Source: Heyndrickxia oleronia
Lineage (GTDB): Bacteria; Bacillota; Bacilli; Bacillales; Bacillaceae_C
Length of the DNA: 64,000 nt
Direction of reading: 5' to 3'
Assembly (NCBI RefSeq): GCF_017809215.1
Contig: NZ_CP065424.1
Coordinates: 4,373,509 to 4,437,508 of the forward strand
Part shown: piece after piece, positions 15,665 through 24,726 of the stretch
How positions within the stretch are numbered: position 1 is the stretch's first letter
Layout of the letters: every line of letters begins with the position of its first letter
The notes under the pieces: generated by a model
The model's input: the letters and a program-made list of their open reading frames with translations, nothing else
What the model was told of the DNA's origin: nothing
Database searches by the model: none
Translations under genes and position numbers: made by a program

Positions 15665-16837
15665 TTATACATTAACATTAGAACGAGATTGCGAACTTTT
15701 ATCCACTATATTAACATCGCGCTTTGCCATTTCTTCAATATAAGCCCTTCCAGGAACAATTTTTTCTGGTGGGTATACACCTTTTTGAGAAATAAGTCCA
15801 CTACCAATCATTTGGGCTACAACAGATATCGTATTTGCAGTAGCCCGAGCCATGGCGGTTACTTGATTCACACGATCTTTATAGGTGATCAATTCATATT
15901 CTAGCTTTTTCTTTGCACCATTTTTATTTCCTTCAACAATCACTCTAAGAAGTACAGCATCATCTTTCTCACCTAGCTCAACTATCGGATCTAATGCTTT
16001 TAATAAGACATCCCGGGGCTTGATTTTTTGACCGTTTACTTCTACTTCATAATCACTTCTTGTTAGATTTAGATCAACTAGTAATTTAAACTTTTCTGCA
16101 TGCCCCTGATACCGTATCGTTTTATATTCAAGTGTCTCTACATCTGGATAGGACAGGGATAATGTCGATGTTCCACCTGCTGTATGAAATGCTTCTAGTG
16201 GACCAAATCTTTCAAAATGGATTGTTTCAATCTCAGATAAAGAAGGAACCTCCTGTTTGATTCCGTTTCTTATAACTAAAGATGGATCAGTATAGTGATC
16301 GAATACCCCCTCCATAGAAAATACATGATTATACTCAAGTGGTGGTTCAGGTACGACAGGAATACCACCTACATAAATTTTAATCGATTTAACCTCATCC
16401 AGCTGACTAGCACCATAACCAGTAAGAATATTAATCATTCCAGGTGCTACACCTAAATCAGGAATCAACGTCACATTTGCATTTTTTGCATCCTCATGCA
16501 TTGCCAAAACATGATCTGTCGCGTGCCCAATATGCCCTCCTAAATCTACACAGTTTACCCCCACATCAATCGCTGCTCTAGCCACTTTTTCATTGAAAGT
16601 ATAAAAAAGAGCATTAATAACGACATCATAATCACGGATAAAATTTGCCAATTGATCTTGGTTAGTTGCATCTAAGTAGGCAGATGATAGTTTCGTAGAT
16701 TGCAGCTGCTGGCATACAGCCTCAGCTCTTTTCACATCCACATCCGCTAATGTAACTTTCTCCACACCTGCACTATTCACCAAATCTCTAGTTGCTTCCT
16801 TTCCCATAAGTCCAGCACCTAAAACAGCGATTTTCAT
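15665..16837 (-). CDS. Saccharopine dehydrogenase-like NAD(P) oxidoreductase
   Basis: A 390-residue enzyme beginning with a Rossmann loop GAGLMG (residues 7-12), a second-strand acidic VTLADVD, and the saccharopine dehydrogenase C-terminal domain (GHIGHATDH, PDLGVAPGMIN, and FHTAGGTSTL). Family members reduce or oxidise saccharopine or related imino compounds. Here it is the last gene of an operon with an antiporter, aminotransferase, ThDP enzyme and aldehyde dehydrogenase, so it probably acts in breakdown of an amino acid, perhaps lysine or a relative. The substrate is not shown by the sequence. ATG after GGGAGGA. Confidence 0.8.
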   Translation of the reverse strand: MKIAVLGAGLMGKEATRDLVNSAGVEKVTLADVDVKRAEAVCQQLQSTKLSSAYLDATNQDQLANFIRDYDVVINALFYTFNEKVARAAIDVGVNCVDLGGHIGHATDHVLAMHEDAKNANVTLIPDLGVAPGMINILTGYGASQLDEVKSIKIYVGGIPVVPEPPLEYNHVFSMEGVFDHYTDPSLVIRNGIKQEVPSLSEIETIHFERFGPLEAFHTAGGTSTLSLSYPDVETLEYKTIRYQGHAEKFKLLVDLNLTRSDYEVEVNGQKIKPRDVLLKALDPIVELGEKDDAVLLRVIVEGNKNGAKKKLEYELITYKDRVNQVTAMARATANTISVVAQMIGSGLISQKGVYPPEKIVPGRAYIEEMAKRDVNIVDKSSQSRSNVNV

Positions 16838-16886
16838 GAAAATTCCTCCCTTGATTGTTTCAAATTTGTTGATTAAAACGATTCAA

Positions 16887-18389
16887 TTACTCTACATCTA
16901 TTTGGGCACGTTGAAGCTTCCCACTATAATCCACATATATACTCTTCCATTCTGTAAATACATCTAGTGCTTGCACTCCTGAATCACGATGGCCATTTCC
17001 TGTACCTTTCGTTCCTCCAAATGGTAAATGTATCTCAGCACCAGTCGTTCCTGCATTAACATATACAATTCCAGTGTCTAAATCTCTTTGTGCAGCGAAC
17101 ACTCGATTCACATCTCTAGTAAAAATAGAACTTGATAATCCATATGTAACGCCATTGTTCACTTCAATTGCTTCTTCAAAGCTTTTGACTGGAATGATTG
17201 ACACTACCGGTCCGAAAATTTCTTCCTGTGCAATTCTCATATCTGGTGTCACATCTGTAAATAAGGTGGGCTCATAATAATAGCCATTTCCAAGTCTATC
17301 ATCCTTGACTATTGAACCACCTGCTAAAAGCTTTGCCCCTTCATTCTTTCCAATTCCAACATATTCATGGATCTTCTGAAGTGCACTTCCATTAATCACT
17401 GGACCTATCTTCACACTATCATCTAAACCATTTCCAAGTGTTAGTTTTTCCATTGCTACTAACAGCTGCTCTTCAAGTTTCTCCTTTACATCCTCATGAA
17501 CAATAACCCGACTACATGCTGTACATCTTTGACCACTTGTTCCAAATGCGCTCCATAAAATTCCTTCTACAGCTAAAGTTAAATCTGCATCATCCATTAC
17601 AATAACGGCATTTTTCCCACCCATTTCTAGGGATACTCGCTTTAACATTCTTCCACATGTTTCTGCAATCGTACGCCCTACCTCATTGGATCCTGTAAAA
17701 GAAATGACATCAATATCTGGATGCTCAACCATCGCATTCCCCACTTGGGAACCTGAGCCACAAACAAGATTTATCACTCCTTTTGGCAGCCCTGCTTCCT
17801 CAAATATCTTTACTAGTTCTCTAGCCATTAGCGGTGTTTCCGTTGCGGGCTTCCAAATGACTGCATTTCCTCCGACAATTGCAGGAAATGACTTCCATGT
17901 TGCAATAGCAATTGGGAAATTCCAAGGAGTAATAATACCAACAATCCCAACAGGAACGCGAATGCTCATCGCGACTTTATCTTTTAATTCGGATGGAGTT
18001 GTATTTCCGAATAACCTTCTTCCTTCCCCCGCCATATAAAAGGCCATATCAATTCCTTCTTGAACTTCTCCTCGTGCTTCTTCAATGACCTTTCCCATTT
18101 CTTGCGTCAAAATTCGGGATAACTCTTCCTTTCTGTCCTTCATAATGAGACCTACACGATATAAAATCTCAGCTCTTTGCGGAGCTGGTACTAAGGCCCA
18201 CTTTTTTTGCGCCTTTTTTGCTGCTTCTACTGCAAGATCAACCTCTTTTTTTGATGAGAGTAAAATTTCCCCAATAGATTTTCCTGTTGCCGGATTAACA
18301 ATTGATGTATATTTTTCTTCAGTTGGAACTGTCCACTCCCCATTGATATAATTAACTACTCTTTCTCCGCTAATGACTGTATTTAACAT
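16887..18389 (-). CDS. NAD(P)-dependent aldehyde dehydrogenase
   Basis: I start at the ATG 18389, which follows AAAAAGGAGATAGG; the open frame from 18422 has no better site. The 500-residue enzyme has the catalytic set: PWNFPIAI (substrate/cofactor channel), LEMGGKNA with the general base Glu, and FGTSGQRCTACSR with the nucleophile Cys. The C-terminal FGGTKGTGNGHRDSG is typical of the succinate-semialdehyde/2-aminoadipate-semialdehyde-like groups. It would oxidise the aldehyde produced by the ThDP enzyme or by saccharopine cleavage in this operon. Exact substrate unknown. Confidence 0.88.
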   Translation of the reverse strand: MLNTVISGERVVNYINGEWTVPTEEKYTSIVNPATGKSIGEILLSSKKEVDLAVEAAKKAQKKWALVPAPQRAEILYRVGLIMKDRKEELSRILTQEMGKVIEEARGEVQEGIDMAFYMAGEGRRLFGNTTPSELKDKVAMSIRVPVGIVGIITPWNFPIAIATWKSFPAIVGGNAVIWKPATETPLMARELVKIFEEAGLPKGVINLVCGSGSQVGNAMVEHPDIDVISFTGSNEVGRTIAETCGRMLKRVSLEMGGKNAVIVMDDADLTLAVEGILWSAFGTSGQRCTACSRVIVHEDVKEKLEEQLLVAMEKLTLGNGLDDSVKIGPVINGSALQKIHEYVGIGKNEGAKLLAGGSIVKDDRLGNGYYYEPTLFTDVTPDMRIAQEEIFGPVVSIIPVKSFEEAIEVNNGVTYGLSSSIFTRDVNRVFAAQRDLDTGIVYVNAGTTGAEIHLPFGGTKGTGNGHRDSGVQALDVFTEWKSIYVDYSGKLQRAQIDVE

Positions 18390-18408
18390 ATTCCTATCTC
18401 CTTTTTGC

Positions 18409-20073
18409 TTATAAATTTTCACGTATATCTTTTATCGTTTTTGTCGTAGAGATTTGCGCCCTGTCCATCTCAATTTCGATGACAGTAGGCTTAGATGAAT
18501 GCATCGCTTCTCGTAAAGCCTTTTTAAATTCCTCTTTTGTCCTAGCTTTTACACCATTTGCATTCAAAGACTGGGCTAATCCACTAAAATCTATATCCCC
18601 TAGATCAGTTCCGCTAACTTTAGTAGGATAGTGAATTTCTTGATGCATACGAATGGTTCCATACATTCGATTGTTAAATACGAGACTAATGACCGGTATA
18701 TTGTAACGTGAGGCCGTTTCTAATTCCTGGACAGTCATCATCATCCCGCCATCCCCAGATAAAGAGACGACTGTACGATCTGGGTGTGCTAGCTTAACAC
18801 CAATGGCTGCTGGCAAACCGTACCCCATTGCTCCTGATGTTGGACCAATATAGGTTCCCTTCCTATGAAACTGATAATACGAATGTAGCCATCCTGCAAA
18901 ATTACCTGCATCATTCGTAATAATAGCGTTCTCCGGAAGATTTTCCTGTAATAATTGTATGACATCAAAATTAGTTAGTTTTTCACTTTTGCCATTATTC
19001 ATTATTAAAGTTGTTTCAATATAAACCTGGTGGCATCGATCCACCCATTTTTGCCATGTTGGTTGCACCTGGATGCCTTGGAAAGCGAATAATGCATTTT
19101 TTGCATCTGCTACGATCCCTACTTCTGGGGGATAAACATTCCCAAGCATATCTGCACTGATGTCAATATGAATTAATGTTTGTTCTGAGGAGAGTAATGT
19201 GTAATCTTGAGTTGTGACTTCGGATAGACGTGTACCTATAGCAAGAATTACATCTGCTTCATTTACAGTTTGAAGTATTCCTTTAGCAGTTCCTAAACCT
19301 AAATGGCCGACATATAGAGGATGATTATTAGGAAAAACATCATGTCTCCTAAAAGCGGCTGCAACTGGTAAATAATATTTTTCCGCGAAGTCGATGAGCT
19401 CCTGCTCACCTTTCGAATGAATAATGCCACCCCCCGCAATAATAAGTGGTTTCCTTGCATTATTTAATATATGTTCAATTTGAGCTAACTCAGTCTTAGC
19501 TGGAACAGGTTTTGGCACATTCACCTTTGACCCAAAAGCCATTTCGCAATTTTCCTTTAATATATCTTCAGGTAAAGAAACGACAACTGGTCCTGGTCTT
19601 CCCGTTTGGGCTATTCGAAATGCTCGCTGTACCAATTCAGGGATTCTTTCAGCATCATTAATTTCGACAGTCCACTTGGCAATATGACCAAAAAACTGAT
19701 CCAAGTCTACCTCTTGAAATCCTTCACGACCACGAAATTTACTGTGAACCTGGCCTAAGAATACAACCATAGGAGTCGAATCTTGATATGCTGTATGAAC
19801 ACCAATTGCTAAATTTGCCCCACCTACCCCACGGGTTGCCATCACCACTCCGGGTTTTCTCGTTGCTTTTGCAAAACCCTCCGCCATAAATGACGCTCCA
19901 CCTTCATGTCTCGTAGAAATTAAATCTATAGTTGGTTCGTCATATATTGCATCTAATACTGGCAAATAGCTTTCTCCTGGTACACAAAACACCTTTGTTA
20001 TTTCTTCGATTTTCATACATTCGATGATTGCTTGTGCAGCTCCCATTACTTTCTTTTTAATGGTTAGGGGCAT
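18409..20073 (-). CDS. ThDP-dependent enzyme (acetolactate synthase-like)
   Basis: A 554-residue three-domain ThDP enzyme. The N-terminal Pyr domain has a conserved STRHEGGASFMAEGFA with the catalytic Glu. The middle domain holds GGGIIHSKG. The C-terminal PP domain has the cofactor motif GDGGMMMTVQELETASRYNIPV and VFNN. The start ATG follows GAGGTGA and overlaps the aminotransferase end by 17 bases. In this setting (after an aminotransferase, before an aldehyde dehydrogenase) a 2-oxo acid decarboxylase role fits better than branched-chain synthesis, but the sequence alone does not decide. Confidence 0.8.
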   Translation of the reverse strand: MPLTIKKKVMGAAQAIIECMKIEEITKVFCVPGESYLPVLDAIYDEPTIDLISTRHEGGASFMAEGFAKATRKPGVVMATRGVGGANLAIGVHTAYQDSTPMVVFLGQVHSKFRGREGFQEVDLDQFFGHIAKWTVEINDAERIPELVQRAFRIAQTGRPGPVVVSLPEDILKENCEMAFGSKVNVPKPVPAKTELAQIEHILNNARKPLIIAGGGIIHSKGEQELIDFAEKYYLPVAAAFRRHDVFPNNHPLYVGHLGLGTAKGILQTVNEADVILAIGTRLSEVTTQDYTLLSSEQTLIHIDISADMLGNVYPPEVGIVADAKNALFAFQGIQVQPTWQKWVDRCHQVYIETTLIMNNGKSEKLTNFDVIQLLQENLPENAIITNDAGNFAGWLHSYYQFHRKGTYIGPTSGAMGYGLPAAIGVKLAHPDRTVVSLSGDGGMMMTVQELETASRYNIPVISLVFNNRMYGTIRMHQEIHYPTKVSGTDLGDIDFSGLAQSLNANGVKARTKEEFKKALREAMHSSKPTVIEIEMDRAQISTTKTIKDIRENL

Positions 20074-21250
20074 GTTTTGTCACCTCAAGGTTCAAGGATT
20101 TTATTCTTTTGACTGCTTCATCAAGACGCTCAGTTGGAACGGATAAGGAGATACGAAAATAACCTTCACCAGATGGCCCAAATGAATTTCCCGGTGTAAT
20201 AATGACACCCGTTTCCTCCAATACCATTTCAGCAAATTGACTGGAAGAAAAACCACTCGGTACTGGTGCCCAAATAAAGAATGATCCTCTTGGCTTTTCT
20301 ACATGGATTCCAATACTTTTTAAGGCTTCAAGCATTTTTTCCAACCGTTCATTATAAATCGCATTATTTTGTTCGACCGCATGATAATCACTTGTTAATG
20401 CTTCAGCTGCTGCTTTCTGAATCGGTAAAAATTGACTGGTGTCTATATTACTCTTTACATTCGATAGCGCACGGATAATCTCCGAATTCCCCACCGCGTA
20501 CCCAATACGCCAACCAGTCATATTAAAACTTTTGGACAGAGAGCCGAATTCTATTGCTATTTCTTTTGCACCTTCAACTTGTAATATACTTGGGGCTTTA
20601 AATTGATCAAACGTGACTAAACCATAAGCAGAATCATGGATGACACCGATTTGGTGTTTTTTTGCGAAGGCAACTGCTTCTTCAAACACATCTAATTCAA
20701 CAGTTGCGGCGGTAGGATTTCCTGGGTAGTTCAAAAACATAAGCTTTGCCTTTTCACAAACAGATGGAGGCAATTGTGAAAAGATAGGGCGGTAATGGTC
20801 TTGCGCATCAAGTGGTAAATCTATACACTGCCCGCCGGCAAGATAAGTGGCTGTTCGATAAACAGGATAGCCAGGATCAGGAATAAGTGCTGCATCTCCC
20901 GGATCGATCATTGCTGGTATAACATGAGCAATTCCTTCCTTCGAACCAACGAGAGTAAGAATTTCGGTAGTAGGATCTAGATCCACCTCATATTGCTGTT
21001 TATAGAAGGAAGCTACTGCCTCTCTGAATTCTTGGCAACCTGCGTATCCAGAGTATTTAAAATTACTTGGATCTTGTAACTCCTTTATTAATCGGTCTAC
21101 AATAAAATTTGGTGTTGGCAGATCAGGTGCACCGATTCCTAAATCAATAACGTCCACCCCTTCTTCCTGCAATCGTTTCTTTTTTTCATCAATAACCGAG
21201 AACAAATAAGGTGGCAACCCTTGAACCCTTTTGGAGACAAACGAAGACAT
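20057..21250 (-). CDS. Class I/II PLP aminotransferase
   Basis: From the ATG at 21250 (AGAGGGGA upstream) the protein has 397 residues. It contains the class I aminotransferase set: LGIGAPDLPTP, FLNYPGNPTAA, HDSAYG, and the PLP-lysine segment SLSKSFNMTGWRIGYAVG. It resembles LL-diaminopimelate or alanine/aspartate aminotransferase-like proteins of Bacilli. It is the second gene of the IclR-linked operon and probably makes the 2-oxo acid used by the following ThDP enzyme; the amino donor is not predictable. Confidence 0.85.
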   Translation of the reverse strand: MSSFVSKRVQGLPPYLFSVIDEKKKRLQEEGVDVIDLGIGAPDLPTPNFIVDRLIKELQDPSNFKYSGYAGCQEFREAVASFYKQQYEVDLDPTTEILTLVGSKEGIAHVIPAMIDPGDAALIPDPGYPVYRTATYLAGGQCIDLPLDAQDHYRPIFSQLPPSVCEKAKLMFLNYPGNPTAATVELDVFEEAVAFAKKHQIGVIHDSAYGLVTFDQFKAPSILQVEGAKEIAIEFGSLSKSFNMTGWRIGYAVGNSEIIRALSNVKSNIDTSQFLPIQKAAAEALTSDYHAVEQNNAIYNERLEKMLEALKSIGIHVEKPRGSFFIWAPVPSGFSSSQFAEMVLEETGVIITPGNSFGPSGEGYFRISLSVPTERLDEAVKRIKSLNLEVTKHAPNH

Positions 21251-21421
21251 TTCATTCCCCTCTTTCCATATACAATTCACTACATTTCATTATATGAAAT
21301 ACAGTTTCATATATTACAAGGTTCATTATATGATAGCGTTTACATTTTATCAATATTTATTTTGAATTTTCTAAATAGTAGTCCTTTTATACTAGTATCC
21401 TCATATTGCTCCTCAAAAAGG

Positions 21422-21452
21422 AAAAACTGACTCGTACTCTTGAGTCAGTTTT
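21422..21452 (-). terminator. Terminator downstream of the antiporter gene
   Basis: An 11-base perfect stem (AAAACTGACTC and its complement) ends in TTTT in both directions. It lies just after the antiporter stop, so the antiporter may form its own transcript and the four enzyme genes another. Confidence 0.65.
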
Positions 21453-21463
21453 CAATGGAATTT

Positions 21464-23053
21464 TTATGTTTTAGATGACATTCCATCTCCATTTACTGTA
21501 AAATCCTCACCCTTTTTCATAAAAAACGCAAATAGAATTAGGAGAACCATCACGGTAGCAAGACCTGCAATGGTGCTACTTGTTATCCCAATAACTAGAT
21601 AACCAAAGCCAGCTATTCCTGCAGAAGTTAATGCATAAGGTAACTGAGTCATAACGTGATCCATATGATTACTCCCTGCACCTGTAGATGAAAGAATTGT
21701 TGTATCTGAAATCGGTGAACAGTGGTCACCAAATACGGCACCAGCTAAGACAGCAGCCATTGTAGGTAGTATGATGGATACATCTGTAACAGCAGAGATT
21801 TCACCCGCAATCGGCAATAGAATTCCGAATGACCCCCAGGAGGTTCCAGTCGCAAAAGCGATTAATCCAGCAATGATGAACATGATAAAAGGTAAAAAGG
21901 TTACATTCATATTCATGCTTTTTACTAAACCGGCTAAGTATTTTCCCGTTTCTAATTGGCCAATTAAATCGACGATAATCCATGCAAAAATTAGTATTAA
22001 AATCGCTGGAACCATAGATTTTACTCCTTCTTTTAACCCTATAAAGAAGAGCTTAGACTCGACAGTCTTTTTCTTAAAGCTGTGATTAAAAAAGTATCCA
22101 AGAGTAATAACTAACCCAACTATTCCTCCAAAAAAAAGGGATTTAGCAACATCTGCATTTTCAAAGATCGTCATTAAATTGTTACTTCCATTTGATGCTG
22201 AAGATCCTGTCCAAAGCATCATAATAACAGTGGAGATGATCAATGTAATTAATGGCCAAATTAGACTACCAACTGTTCCTTTATCGCTAATTGGAATTAC
22301 TTCCTTCATTTCTCCAGGAGCAGTTTTATTTGGATCAAATACTTGCCCTGTATTCATTGCACGATCTTCATGTTTTTTCATTGGACCAAATTCTATTCCC
22401 CGAAGGGCAATAATAAAAACAAGCGCTAAAGCTGACCATACATAGAGATTCATCGGAATCATTTTTAAAAATGCAGTTAAAGGAGCAATATCTGAAATGC
22501 TGTGTGCGGTTAAAACAGAGCCAATAATCCCAATAATATAGGCACCCCAACTTGAAATAGGAGCAATGACACAAACTGGTGCAGAGGTAGAGTCAATAAT
22601 ATAGGCGAGCTTTGCTCTCGAAACGCGATGTAAATCGGTAATTGGTCTAGATACTTGCCCAACTGCAAGGGCATTAAAGTAATCATCAATAAAAATAACT
22701 ACGCCAAAAATCGCAGCCATCATTTGAGCACCAGCTCTTGTTTTTACACGTTTCATTGCCCATTCACCAAAAGCGCGTGCACCACCAATTATTGTAATAA
22801 AAGCAGTTATAACACCAAGGATAATAACAAATAATTCTATAAAAATATTCCATGTATTTAATTGACCATCTACCCAAAAAATAGCTTTTAGCGCTTCCCA
22901 TAATGTTGATAATGTATTTAAAATATTGCCTTCTGCTAACAACAGTGCCGCTGTTACAATTCCAATTCCTAATGACAATAATACCTTTCGAGTTAAAATA
23001 ACCATTAAAATAGCAATTAGCGGTGGTAACAATGAATAAATTGAATTCTCCAT
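21464..23053 (-). CDS. NhaC-family Na+/H+ antiporter-like transporter
   Basis: A 529-residue integral membrane protein with about 12 hydrophobic segments. Conserved NhaC-family stretches are visible: FIDDYFNALAVG, STSAPVCVIAPISSWGAY, FATGTSWGSFG and VFGDHCSPISDTTILSS. Some family members exchange Na+ for H+, others carry amino acids or organic acids (for example malate-lactate, lysine). Because it heads the same-strand group of amino acid catabolic genes, uptake of their substrate is a reasonable alternative. A terminator separates it from the aminotransferase. Confidence 0.82.
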   Translation of the reverse strand: MENSIYSLLPPLIAILMVILTRKVLLSLGIGIVTAALLLAEGNILNTLSTLWEALKAIFWVDGQLNTWNIFIELFVIILGVITAFITIIGGARAFGEWAMKRVKTRAGAQMMAAIFGVVIFIDDYFNALAVGQVSRPITDLHRVSRAKLAYIIDSTSAPVCVIAPISSWGAYIIGIIGSVLTAHSISDIAPLTAFLKMIPMNLYVWSALALVFIIALRGIEFGPMKKHEDRAMNTGQVFDPNKTAPGEMKEVIPISDKGTVGSLIWPLITLIISTVIMMLWTGSSASNGSNNLMTIFENADVAKSLFFGGIVGLVITLGYFFNHSFKKKTVESKLFFIGLKEGVKSMVPAILILIFAWIIVDLIGQLETGKYLAGLVKSMNMNVTFLPFIMFIIAGLIAFATGTSWGSFGILLPIAGEISAVTDVSIILPTMAAVLAGAVFGDHCSPISDTTILSSTGAGSNHMDHVMTQLPYALTSAGIAGFGYLVIGITSSTIAGLATVMVLLILFAFFMKKGEDFTVNGDGMSSKT

Positions 23054-23169
23054 TCTTTTCCTCCCCCGTTTTTTAATTAATCGATGAAACCTCCTTTTTA
23101 ATATTTTTAGATTATTTAGTCTAATCAGAATTCATTATATTTATTTCTTTATCCTTCTGTCAAATCACG

Positions 23170-23206
23170 AAAAACTAAAAGGAGCTATCTCACACAGATA
23201 GCTCCC
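23170..23206 (-). terminator. Intrinsic terminator after the DUF871 gene
   Basis: A 10-base perfect stem (GGAGCTATCT and complement) with a five-base loop is followed on the minus strand by TTTTAGTTTTT. It ends the PTS/DUF871 operon. Confidence 0.8.
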
Positions 23207-23211
23207 AGTTC

Positions 23212-24297
23212 TTATGATTTTTTTTCAACTAACTTAAACTTTTGCCAAGGTTCGATTTTATTCAAAAGAAACAACTCTTCTTCAGCAATATTTCCTATAA
23301 TATTTGACTTCCCTTCATTCTCCATTTCTTTTAAAGCAATATGTAATTCCCCTTTATATCTTTCGTATAGGTCATTATCAATTGTTACATGACCACGTTT
23401 AATTAATTCTGTATGATGTGCAGGAAATGCTTCCTTTTTAAACTCTATTCTACTCTCTGTTGAGCGAATCACATAGGCAGAAACATCTCCACGATTAATA
23501 TGTGTTCGTTCCAGTGCTATTTTTCTTTCTACCTGTGATATGCCTGATTGAAATTGTATGCTCAGCTCTAGGAGATAACGATTTAAACGACCGAGCTGAC
23601 TTAATTCTTCCTCCGATGCAAAAGCATTCCCAATAATTAAATCATCAATGACACCAGTATTAAACAAATCCTTCGCTTGTACGATAATCGGCAAATAACG
23701 ATGTTCCTCTAATGTTGGGAGTCCTTCTTGGACTGGCCATGGCCCATAATTTGCATGTGAAGAGGATATCATAGCTGCTGTTCGAATTCCATGCTCTTTA
23801 TATTGCTTTGAGCATTTTAGAAAATGCTCGCGTGATAAGCCCGTGTATTTTCTAGGATAAAAATTATGACAACCAATCAATGCATGCTTATTCGGTGAGT
23901 ACGAAAGGATTTGCTCTAAGTATTTTGTTCCTTGACTCACATTCAATTCAATCTTTAAACCATACTCGTTCATCGACATGATGCTTTCCTCTAAACCAGA
24001 AAAACCTAAATCAAGACGTAAACCTGAAAGACCAAGTTCCTTAAAGTATCCTAAATCCTTATAAGAAAGCTGCAAATCTTGAAAAACACTTGGACTAACA
24101 TCAGCAATCACTTCATAACCAAGTTTTTGTGCCCTACTTAATAAGTTTTTCATTTGTTTAACATCTTTTTCTTCGCTAACTGACATTAAACAGGTAAAGA
24201 GTCTTGAAAAACCATGGGAACTAGCTCGTTCTAAATAATCAAATTGTTCCTTTTCCGTTCCATATTGTGGGTAAATGGATATTCCTAATTGTCTCAT
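23212..24297 (-). CDS. DUF871 / MupG-type 6-phospho-N-acetylmuramidase-like protein
   Basis: A 361-residue TIM-barrel protein of the DUF871 family (LGISIYPQYG at the start, FTCLMS, ADVSPSVF, GLRLDLGFSG, and the GCHNFYPRKYTGLS segment). The characterised member, Staphylococcus aureus MupG, splits the phosphorylated MurNAc-GlcNAc disaccharide after PTS import. The ATG at 24297 has AAAGGGG at eight bases; the in-frame TTG at 24303 is too close. It is the last gene of a cellobiose-type PTS operon, so its substrate is probably the phosphodisaccharide made by that PTS. Family firm, substrate inferred. Confidence 0.8.
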   Translation of the reverse strand: MRQLGISIYPQYGTEKEQFDYLERASSHGFSRLFTCLMSVSEEKDVKQMKNLLSRAQKLGYEVIADVSPSVFQDLQLSYKDLGYFKELGLSGLRLDLGFSGLEESIMSMNEYGLKIELNVSQGTKYLEQILSYSPNKHALIGCHNFYPRKYTGLSREHFLKCSKQYKEHGIRTAAMISSSHANYGPWPVQEGLPTLEEHRYLPIIVQAKDLFNTGVIDDLIIGNAFASEEELSQLGRLNRYLLELSIQFQSGISQVERKIALERTHINRGDVSAYVIRSTESRIEFKKEAFPAHHTELIKRGHVTIDNDLYERYKGELHIALKEMENEGKSNIIGNIAEEELFLLNKIEPWQKFKLVEKKS

Positions 24298-24357
24298 TAT
24301 CAATTCCCCTTTCGTATTTAATACTTTCTACTTTCTAATCATTTATAGAAAAGAAGA

Positions 24358-24377
24358 GAGGGTATCACTCTACCCTC
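24358..24377 (-). terminator. Small attenuator-like hairpin between PTS IIA and the DUF871 gene
   Basis: GAGGGTA and TACCCTC form a seven-base stem with a six-base loop, followed by a pyrimidine-rich tract (CTCTTCTTTT). It may lower read-through or stabilise the upstream mRNA. Confidence 0.35.
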
Positions 24378-24397
24378 ACTTCCACGTTCGACACTAT

Positions 24398-24706
24398 TTA
24401 TTGATTCATAGACTCATATAGCTCAACAAACTCTTTTGCAAGATCCTTAAATGTAATGGCGTTCATTAAATGATCCTGAGCATGGACAAGAAGTAAAGTT
24501 ACCTCGGCACGATTCCCTCTTGCTTCATTTTGAATTAATGATGTTTGCACATGGTGTGCCTCTAATAATTCCTTCTCTGCTTTTGTAATAAGCTCATAGG
24601 CCGTACTAATATTCTTTGCTTTTGCTGCTTGAATTGCCTCGACAGCATCACTTTTTGCATTCCCACTATGCGTAATGATCGTCATTACAATTTGTTCTAC
24701 ATTCAT
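24398..24706 (-). CDS. PTS lactose/cellobiose-specific IIA component
   Basis: A 102-residue all-helical protein of the PTS_IIA lactose/cellobiose family, with the phosphorylated histidine in LLVHAQDHLM (His75). It accepts phosphate from HPr and passes it to IIB. It follows the IIC gene by 20 bases in a leftward operon IIB-IIC-IIA-DUF871. Length and motif are normal for the family. Confidence 0.9.
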   Translation of the reverse strand: MNVEQIVMTIITHSGNAKSDAVEAIQAAKAKNISTAYELITKAEKELLEAHHVQTSLIQNEARGNRAEVTLLLVHAQDHLMNAITFKDLAKEFVELYESMNQ

Positions 24707-24726
24707 TATATGATCTCCTTTGCTGT

